Source: Streblospio benedicti
Lineage: Eukaryota; Annelida; Polychaeta; Spionida; Spionidae
Direction: 5' to 3'
Assembly (NCBI GenBank): GCA_019095985.1
Contig: CM032663.1
Location: 36,494,509 to 36,558,508, forward strand
Length of the DNA: 64,000 nucleotides
Shown here: positions 37,695 through 47,800 of the stretch, in pieces
Layout of the letters: each line of letters begins with the position of its first letter
Position numbering within the stretch: the first letter of the stretch is position 1
Program-made: the position numbers and the translations under genes
Notes under the pieces: generated by a model
Seen by the model: the letters and a program-made list of their open reading frames with translations, nothing else
Database searches by the model: none
What the model was told of the DNA's origin: nothing

Positions 37695-40075
37695 TTTTTT
37701 GTACTTTGGCCTACTTTTGACAAACTTATGACCTTCGGTACAAATATCTTGTTACCACACTTTAGGGAGAAGTATTTGGCCGATTGTCGCCAAACTTCAT
37801 ATGTAGCTTCGATGTACTACTCTCCAGACCTGATTAGATTTTGGTGTACTTTGGCCTACTTTTTGATGAAGTTACGATGTGTTTTTAAAAAAAATATTAT
37901 TACGTAATTGTGTTTATCTGTCTCCTGGGAACAGTTTATGACTTATCATCACCAAACTTGACATTTGGTATGTCTATATCACTCTCCTCACTTCATTTGA
38001 TATTGGTGTACTTTGGCCTACTTTTTTGAACTTACGAGCGTTACGTAATAAACCTTGTTAACACTCTACAGGGAAAGGTATTTGAGCTATGGTCACCAAA
38101 CTTCATATTTAGCTTCGTTGTACTACTCTCCAGAGCTGATTAGATTTTGGTGTACTTTGGCCTACTTTTGATGAAGTTACGATGATTTAATTATTACGTA
38201 ATTGTGTTTATCTGTCTCCTGGGAACAGTTTATGACTTATCATCACCAAACTTGACATTTGGTATGTCTATATCACTCTCCTCACGTGATTTGATATTGG
38301 TGTACTTTGGCCTACTTTTTGAACTTACGAGCGTTACGTAATAAACCTTGTTAACACTCTACAGGGGAAAGTATTTTTGAGCTATGGTCACCAAACTTCA
38401 TATTTAGCTTCGTTGTACTACTCTCCAGAGCTGATTAGATTTTGGTGTACTTTGGCCTACTTTTGATGAAGTTACGATGATTTAATTATTACGTAATTGT
38501 GTTTATCTGTCTCCTGGGAACAGTTTATGACTTATCATCACCAAACTTGACATTTGGTATGTCTATATCACTCTCCTCACTTGATTTGATATTGGTGTAC
38601 TTTGGCCTACTTTTGAACTTACGAGCGTTACGTAATAAACCTTGTTAACACTCTACAGGGAAAGGTATTTGAGCTATGGTCACCAAACTTCATATTTAGC
38701 TTCGTTGTACTACTCTCCAGAGCTGATTAGATTTTGGTGTACTTTGGCCTACTTTTGATGAAGTTACGATGATTTAATTATTACGTAATTGTGTTTATCT
38801 GTCTCCTGGGAACAGTTTATGACTTATCATCACCAAACTTGACATTTGGTATGTCTATATCACTCTCCTCACTTGATTTGATATTGGTGTACTTTGGCCC
38901 TACTTTTTTGAACTTACGGCGTTACGTAATAAACCTTGTTAACACTCTACAGGGAAAGGTATTTGAGCTATGGTCACCAAACTTCATATTTAGCTTCGTT
39001 GTACTACTCTCCAGAGCTGATTAGATTTTGGTGTACTTTGGCCTACTTTTGATGAAGTTACGATGATTTAATTATTACGTAATTGTGTTTATTTGTCTCC
39101 TGGGAACAGTTTATGACTTATCATCACCAAACTTGACATTTGGTATGTCTATATCACTCTCCTCACGTGATTTGATATTGGTGTACTTTGGCCTCCTTTT
39201 GAACTTACAAGCGTTACGTAATAAACCCTGTTAACACTCTACAGGGGAAAAGTATTTGAGCTATGGTCACCAAACTTCATATTTAGCTTCGTTGTACTAC
39301 TCTCCAGAGCTGATTAGATTTTGGTGTACTTTGGCCTACTTTTGATGAAGTTACGATGATTTAATTATTACGTAATTGTGTTTATTTGTCTCCTGGGAAC
39401 AGTTTATGACTTATCATCACCAAACTTGACATTTGGTATGTCTATATCACTCTCCTCACGTGATTTGATATTGGTGTACTTTGGCCTACTTTTGAACTTA
39501 CGGCGTTACGTAATAAACCTTGTTAACACTCTACAGGGAGAAGTATTTGACCTATGGTCACCAAACTTCATATTTAGCTTCGTTGTACCACTCTCTAGAG
39601 CTGATCAGATTTTGGTGTACTTTGGCCTACTTTTTGATGAAGTTACGATGTGTTTTTAAAAACAAATTATTACGTAATTGTGTTTATCTGTCTTGTGGGA
39701 ACAGTTTATGACTTATCATCACCAAACTTGACATTTGGTATGTCCATATCACTCTCCTCACGTGATTTGATATTGGTGTAATTTGGCCTACTTTTTGAAC
39801 TTACGGCGTTACATAATAAACCTTGTTACCACTCTACAGGGAGAAGTATTTGACCTATGGTCACCAAACTTCATATCTAACCCGTTGTACCTCTCTCCAG
39901 AGCTGATTAGATTTTGGTGTACTTTTGGCCTACTTGTTGATCAAATTACCATAAGTTTTTTTTTTAAACAAATTATTACGAATTTGTGTTTATCTGTCTC
40001 CTGGGAAGACTTTATTACCTATCATCACCAAAACTTGACATTTTGTATGACTATGTCACTCTCCTCACGTGATTT
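37695..40075. repeat. Dimeric ~293 bp satellite array
   Basis: The GGCCTACTTTTGATGAAG landmark recurs at 37855, 38161, 38456, 38748, 39042, 39335, 39626 and 39929 (spacings 306, 295, 292, 294, 293, 291, 303). Each unit holds two related half-units. One contains TTATCATCACCAAACTTGAC and the other CTATGGTCACCAAACTTCAT, and both end in GGTGTACTTTGGCCTAC, so the ~293 bp unit is a dimer of ~147 bp monomers. Central copies are nearly identical while both edges are more diverged, as expected for an array homogenised by unequal exchange. It lies inside, or at the 5' side of, the AKR gene. Confidence 0.95.
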
Positions 40076-40090
40076 TTGATTAATTTTCAG

Positions 40091-40768
40091 TTCATGATAT
40101 GAAGACCCATGTAAATGCAGGCCTTGTGACATTTGATATGGCTGATATATATGGTCCATCTGAAGATATCTATGCTAAATTTATTAATCAGGTAATTGTA
40201 AATTCTGATACTGACCTTAAGAAAAGCCCAATGTAAACTAGATGGGGCAGACAGGCCATACAGTCTAAATGATGAGGAAAATAAGGTCTACGTAGAAATT
40301 CAAATACAGTGGGTAGCACACCAGATATGTGCACTAATGGAGTGAGGATGGGTTTGATTCCCAGTCTACACAAGTTATGCAGGATGAAAACAAGGAGTTC
40401 TGCAAATCAGAAGCCTCTAGATTATAAAGGCTTATACTGTGCAGTGGACCATCATCAAACTGTATGCAAAATATCTCACATGCCCTTATTTATTCATTTA
40501 CATACATGTACTGAGAAATGAGTGCCACAGAATACATATTGTGACCAGTGTTTATTTTTTTAAGTTACAAAAAGAAAAAAATGAAGACGTCATTAAAACT
40601 ATACAAGGATTGACCAAATGGGTACCAAGGCCTGGACCGATGACAAGGAAGGTAATAAAACATTATTGCACTATGGGCATGACAAGGAAGGTAATTTTTA
40701 AACATTATTGCACTATGGGCATCGGCTTTATTACTAACAAGTTATATATATTGATATATAATTCTATA

Positions 40769-40816
<48 letters not shown>

Positions 40817-42222
40817 AGTTCTTCAACGCCATGTTAAGTTAAGTATTAAGTTGTATTAACATAAGAAAAATCTGAATAATAAAATTACACCACTTTTGTT
40901 TTAAGATTGTGGAAGCTAATATAAAAAAGTCCATGCAACGAATGAATGTGAAAATACTGGACTGTCTCCAGTTCCATTGGTGGGATTATTCAAATAGTGC
41001 ATACAAAGAAGCCTTACACCACATGGCTGATATGCTAAGGGAAGGGAAAATTCGTAAGTTTTTTATTTGGTATATGTGTGATGCAGTTATTAGAAATATT
41101 ATTTGTTCTAAATTTACCATAGGGCCTCATCTTTGTTGATACAGAAATGGCTAATACAATGTAATGCTTTTAATATCAAAATATTTTGTTTCTGATTTGC
41201 TGATCTAGATTTTCATGAAAAAAGGCTCAACAGAATGTGACATAAATTACACAGAACTCCATGAGATATATGATACTGAAAATACATACAAGTTTCATTA
41301 TTTATGTGGCCACTTGTCCTGTTTCCTACCATGTGTTACCATTCCCTGATGTATTTCTTTTTTTTTAAAATAGGAGAATTGAGTTTAACTAATTTTGACA
41401 CAGAAAGATTAAGAATTATTGTGGAGGAAGAAAATATTCCCATATCCAGTAACCAGGTGCAATATTCACTAATTGACATGAGACCTGCTGAAAAAATGGC
41501 ACCATTCTGTGGAAAGCATGGAATCAAACTTCTCACATATGGAACTCTTTGTATGAATTTTGAATTACATATATAATGCAGTTTTCATAATGTATGGATA
41601 AATAAAAATTCAATGAAATGCAATAAAATCATGTTTAAAATAGACTAATTTTCAGGTGGAGGCTTATTAAGTGAAAAGTACCTTGGAGCAAAGGAACCTG
41701 TTGGCAAAAATGACCTATATACAGCCTCACTTGGGAAATACAAAAATATGATAAGTATGTATAAAACTATCCAGATTATAAAGTTGTATTATGGAGGAAA
41801 GCAAGCATTAAAGCTCTAGATTGAAGCTTGGTGGATATTTCTTGTGTGTCCATGTTTACATCTATGATTAAAATTTACAAACATTGATGACATTTCCGTT
41901 ATCAAATATTTTGGAATAAATTGTTTTAGATGCATGGGGTGGCTGGTCTTTGTTCCAAGAACTACTTCAAACTGTTCATGACATAGCAGCATCTCACAAT
42001 GTCAGTATTGCTAATGTGGCAACAAAATATATACTTGACCAGCCTGCAGTTGGAGGAGTCATCATTGGATGTAGACTAGGCATTGCAGAACATATTGAGG
42101 ACAATTTGCGCACATTTACATTTTCCCTCACAGATGAAGATAAGGTGAAAATAAATACAATTTTGAAGAAATCCAATAATTTGATGAATGTTATTGGTGA
42201 CTGTGGCGGTGAATATAGATAA
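40091..42222 (+). CDS. Aldo/keto reductase, bacterial/fungal/plant-like subfamily; N-terminus missing
   Basis: Six plus-strand exons with GT-AG junctions: 40091-40191, 40565-40651, 40906-41053, 41374-41550, 41656-41754, 41930-42222; about 300 residues to the stop. The first recognised exon starts inside the TIM barrel, so roughly 30-45 N-terminal residues are absent. Diagnostic segments are [12 protein letters not shown] (catalytic Asp and Tyr), [24 protein letters not shown] (active-site His), [55 protein letters not shown] and [17 protein letters not shown] (NADPH-binding end). The family consists of cytosolic NAD(P)H-dependent carbonyl reductases; the substrate is unknown. An AATAAA polyadenylation signal is at 42295. 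The upstream acceptor directly borders the satellite array, so the missing 5' exon(s) may lie in or beyond the gap. Confidence 0.88.
40641..40720 (+). repeat. ~40 bp tandem duplication that copies an AKR splice donor
   Basis: TGACAAGGAAGGTAATAAAA at 40641 recurs as TGACAAGGAAGGTAATTTTT at 40680, each followed by ACATTATTGCACTATGGGC. The duplicated unit spans the exon end and its GTAAT donor, giving two candidate 5' splice sites 39 bp apart. Confidence 0.85.
40776..40813. repeat. (TA)n microsatellite
   Basis: About 38 bp of uninterrupted TA in an AKR intron, preceded by imperfect TA-rich sequence from about 40743. Confidence 0.9.
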
Positions 42223-43551
42223 ACAGAAAATAATTATTTTTAGGCTACAGGTTACGTGTTCTTGTTAGTCAATGTTACAAGGGTAAAATCATGCAATAAA
42301 GTTTGATTTACAGTAGGCATTGGCAATTTTCAAGTTATGTCTAAATTTGATGATTATATACAAAAAGAAAAAAGAAAACTTACACGGAAGCTTATGTACT
42401 TTTTGTAATCAACAGATTTACTTAGCGTTATTGGTTTACTATATGCACAAAGGCTTCATTTTCCATATTCTTTGGGCAAACTTTTATTTGCATAGAATGA
42501 AATGTGTAATGTGTTCCCAGTACAAAAATATACAAAATTATGAAAGAATAATGGAAGAAATACTTGCCTTTTTCAACATTATGTGCAAAAATATAGAAAA
42601 AATGTTGTATGTACGTGTACCTACCAGTATTTATTTTATAAGCGATAATTAATATAGGAATAATTTTAAAAGTAATTTAAACAACTTGTCGAGTGTAAAA
42701 TATTCACAATTACATATTCAGTGTTTACTCTAAAACGATGGATCAGATGGTTGTAAATTATATACACATATTAATATACAAACTCTTGGTTTTGTATCAT
42801 AATATCAAAGGATAGTATATCTATTATTTTATGTTATAACATTGCACATGTAAATGTAGTAATAATTGGAATTTATTATGCACTGGATATATGAAGCCAA
42901 TAAAACATAAAATTCATTTTTAGTAATAACATGCACTATCATCCATATCACATCACTGTGTACATCTTACAGTAAGTTTATTTTCTAAAAGAAGTTTTTA
43001 ATGGTGAAATATTTCTTATCAATCAATTTACATACACTGTCATTAATGATACCTATTCTATAGTACTTCTTGCTAATAACCTTCAATTTGATCTTTTTTC
43101 AAGGTCTTGCCATACTCTGAATGTACAATATATAAATTTCTTGAACTTGTGAAAACTCACTTTAATTTTAGCTTCCCAATGCTCACAAGGCAGCCATACA
43201 CTTAGCTTTAGCACAATGATAAGTTAATTTGTCAATGACGAAATTTATTTACAATTATTAAAAATATAGCATAAACTGTGGATAATTATTTGTCAATTAT
43301 AAATATTGTACAATTGATATATATAGATAGATTAGAAATGATAAATCATGCAAATACCAGTACATACATGTGAAAGATAAACAAGATTTAACTGCAATAA
43401 CCTAAATTCACCATTTCAAATAGAACTGGAATCAATTCAAGGTTAAATGTTTGTTCTAGTTCTATGCTAGTATATGAAAAAAATGTTGGCATCTTTTACA
43501 TAATATCACATATGCTTTATAAATAAGATTTAGAATAGACAGGAAATAAAA
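42223..43551. other. Convergent 3' region between AKR and the next gene
   Basis: AKR (plus) and the downstream gene (minus) end towards each other here. AT-rich, with an AKR AATAAA at 42295. I see no further coding sequence or repeat family. Confidence 0.6.
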
Positions 43552-44845
43552 CTAAGATTTTTTAGGCGCTTGCAAATTTTTCAATTCATCCCTGATAGCT
43601 GATAATAACTGGTCTCGCTCACTATTGGTCATAGGTTGGCCACCTCCCATCACCGAGCCAGTCCATGCTCTACTGGGGCCATTAGGTCTGTCAATGTTAC
43701 CATTACTGAACAGTTTATCCAGAGCAGATCCACTTGGTGGAGGTGTTTTGGGTTTACCCGCTATACCACCAGGGTCTGATTTGTTGGACTTAGAACCACC
43801 ACTCTTGTGGCTGTGAGTTGGTGAAAGTGGAGCGAATCCGCTACTACTTTAGGCAGAGATGAGTCTGCCAATGGGAATGCTTCATTTAAAAGTTGTGAAG
43901 CCTGCTCAGAGTCTCGCCTGTGCTGATTGGCTGTATCATTGTATGCTTGGTTAATCAGGTCCTGAGCTGCTTTACGCAGTTGCTGTTGCTGATCATGTTG
44001 GTGCTTCTGATGTTGCAGCTGTTGCAACAACTCCTATGAAATATAGAATATATATCAAATTATATATATGCTAGACAGTAAATTTTAATGATTGTTGCTA
44101 TTAGAAAATAATACATTATGCAATTAAGAAAAAAAAGAAGATTTTACCAACAATTCAGTTAGATTGAATACAAAAATGCAGATTTGCATGTTAAAAGTGA
44201 TATTATTTCAGTTTCTGACATTCTAAATCCCTTGAAAATAATGATAATCTCATTTGTGTCTTACCTGTGATCTGGCACTTGGGTGTGAATAGTCACTGTT
44301 CATGGACGGGGTTCTTGTACGCTGTTTAGGTGCAGCACGCATATTACGTGGTAACTTGTCCTACAATTCAAGATTATGTTTTTTATTGCATGTAGTTTGA
44401 TTTCAATTGTTTCAGTGATTGAAAAATTTCAATGGTGGTAGAAAAATACAAAATCATTTAATAAATAGATAATTGTGTAGGATAAATAATATCTCGCCAA
44501 GCCACTTTAGGTAGTCAAATGGAAGTGCAGGGTTGTAAAACCTCCTTCAGCTATGTATATCTTATAATAGAAATATGCTTGCTAGATAGATTTGTGAGAG
44601 AAAGTGGGAAATGATTTTCCTTTGAAAAAGAGGTATAATCAATTGAAAATTTATCATTTTTGCTGATAAATTGGTAAACCTTTGCTTGTGACAATACTTA
44701 CGCTAGCAACACTATCATCAGAAATGTATCCCGGTTTAGACTGTCGCCACCTCTGATTCCTTGCATCTGCCAGAGCCCTAGAAATTCAAGTACAATATTA
44801 GGTAAGTTAATTATCTTATTGCAGTTAGGAATGGATCAAACATTA

Positions 44846-44892
<47 letters not shown>

Positions 44893-47800
44893 GTGCACGT
44901 GCACGTGCATGTGTGTGTTGGGGGGAGGGGAGGGAAGGAGGCGGATGGTGAAATGGAGGTGGGAATCACTCAGTTTTTTTGTGTTTGAAAAGTTCACAGG
45001 CCCGGGAATCAGGCATCATTTCTAAGAAAAAGCCCTGTGGAAAAAAAAAACCCACAATTCGAAAGAAAATAACACTTCTGCACACCCTTTGACTTTTGAA
45101 ATATTATTTATGTTTAAACAATAAGTATAATTAAGAACAAGTCAAAACAAAACTTTAGAACCAGCGCACAGTCTACAGCAGATTAATTTGACAGCTTGGT
45201 CACATAAAGGTTTGAATGAATCATACCAAAAAAATCAACGTGGTGTAAAGACATGGTAATTTATTTCTACAGCTGCAACACTAATCTTGCATTGATCACC
45301 CCATTTAGCCCCATTTAAATTACATGTACATGGAATAAATCAATGCAGTGGTTGTTGTTGCTGAGCTTTATGCTTAGTCTACAATGAAAAAAACTACACA
45401 AGCACCAAAAACACATGGAAACTTTGTGAAATTATATGATACGACCCGTCTCCAAGACTTGACATGGCAAATATTGAAGACGGCTTGAGAAAAGACTGAT
45501 TGTCTTTCGTTCTTTGTTTTTTGTGCATCTACACCAAAAAGATATAGCCTGACAAAATGTTTCGCATCATGTAGTTTAATGATGTTTTTTGTGTGTAGAC
45601 TGGGCTTCAGAATCTCTATCAGAAGCTGATCCCCGAACCACTCTCTGTCAACCACATGCCCGCAGTTTTTCCGCATTTACATTGCATTTCTGCATTTCTT
45701 TTCGTGGATAAATTGCATGTCTGTGCAGTTTTTCCGTAGTTATATTGCATGTCTGCAGTTTTTCTGCAGCTATATATTGCATTTCTGCAGTTTTGCCATG
45801 GACATGTGTATGAATGTCTGCAGTTTTTCATATTTATCTACAGATAATTCTTAAGTGACAAACTGCGGACATGGGTCTGAATACTCCACACATTTCAGCA
45901 GTTTTTCATTTTTTTCTGCAGATAATACTTCCGTGGCAAACTGCGGACATACATCTGAATACTCCTGATAAAAATTTCCACGTATTTTTGAAAAAATCTG
46001 CCAACATTCTGCAGCCGGGTGCTTCAATGAGAGGGTCAATCAATTTTTGCAGTGCGCAAAGCTATGATTTTTCTAATTTAAAGCAATTTATTTCATAGGC
46101 AGTCCCTCATTTTCTTACGTTATTCTTGGGGTTGAGGTCACTCAATCTGCAGTTACTCAGATGGGGAGGGAACTTGCATTCTATCGTCCACCCCCTACCC
46201 GTGCAAATATTTGATCCTTAGTCCCAAATAACTATTTATTTCACACAATGAAATCAGAAGTGTCCATTAGCGTAATTTAGATACATTATTAATTTGCACC
46301 TGTGAATCTCTTGTTTTCCTCCCTGAGGTTCTGCTAAACGTAATGCTTCTAATTCCTTTTGTTGTCGCTTTGCTCTTTTTCTCTCCTTTTTCCTTGCTCT
46401 TCGTTCAGCTTCCAGCGTGTCAATATCCTAAGATTTTAATATATTATAGAAATTATCACCTGAATATCAAATAATATGAAAGCTTATTACTAAGAACAAT
46501 GACTCTAACATCAATATTGAAACACACAATCAATGACGAACAAGCTTCATGCTATATCATATCAAACATCAATAAGATTTAAATTGTTAATCTAACAAAC
46601 CTTTTCCGGTTGCACTGTGGATGAAGCCAACGAGCTTTCTGACAAACGTCTCTGGAGTTCCTTCTGCCTCTGCTTGTTTCTCACTCGTTCACGTTCAGCT
46701 CGCTCAACTATGTTGAGTGAATTGTCAGGATTTGCATCCATGGCACTGTACTTGTTAAGTGGGTCCTAAACAAATGCAAAACCTGATATTCGTTATAAAA
46801 GTTTAAACAAAAATTTATTATTTCAAATTTGTGTTGAAATATGGCACACAATAATACATGTAATGAAAATGAGCACGAGTTCTACACGTCTTGTCATTAC
46901 TGGTGAAGTGAACGTACGATAAAATTGAGTGATAATGTGTTTCATGTCCAACAAAATATCAATTGCTCTCTGAGGCATTCTTCAATTGTTTTGCTCTTTG
47001 CAGCATTCATTCAATTGTTCTGCTATACTTAGCTCTACTATGAAAAGACCATGATACACATGTCTGCACATTCAATATTTTAAATGTCTGTTACCACTTT
47101 TTGTAGGTGTGGAGCATACTCCAAATCAATTTTATGATGCATGTAGTTCCATTCAAAATGTGGAACACGACAAGAGTTAAACAATAGGTAACATTTGATT
47201 ACCATGTTTATGCATAGAGATCCACCACTTAGATCTCATTTGATCCAACAAAATTATTCTACATGTTTATTTTGTTAATAAAAATTTACATTCACCACTG
47301 CAAAAGAAGATACGGTTTTATGTGATAAATCTAAAGTTTATTATTTGTTCTTTCCAGTTTTGATTATGAGAAAAAATATACAAAATATGTTTATTGGCAA
47401 GCAGCTCATCCTCATACCCATGGCATATTCTTAAAATGAAAATGACTTTTTTCTTCCTTACAGTTGCAATGGAAACGGTATTGTTTGTTGATACTGGATT
47501 TGATAGAACAAATGATTTTTTGGCTGAGCATTATCTTCTTTAAATCGATGTTGTGGTAAATTTTTAGGTACATTTTCAATTGATCCTTAGCAAGAAATAT
47601 ATGTAGACATATTAGAAATTAACTGACTGGGTGTAAGTATTGACATTAGAGGATTCTTTTTCAAAGTCTATAGGGCCTCTGCCGGTATTTGAACCCTAGA
47701 CCACTACCACTGTGGTACCTATTCAGTAAGCACTTAATGGAGGTGCACAACTGTGTGTCAAGATGGTCGACTGGTCTAATGCGCCTGCATTAAGTGATTG

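Noticed and set aside
39378-39659. 93-codon frame with repeated SPNLTFGM/SPNFIFSF blocks
   Set aside because: Pure translation of the satellite; frame length varies with indels between units.
37695-40075. CRISPR-like array
   Set aside because: The units are contiguous ~293 bp dimers without unique spacers, in a eukaryotic genome.
40300-40370. tRNA-like segment with GGGTTTGATTCCC
   Set aside because: Only a B-box-like block; no complete cloverleaf seen. Probably a SINE remnant.
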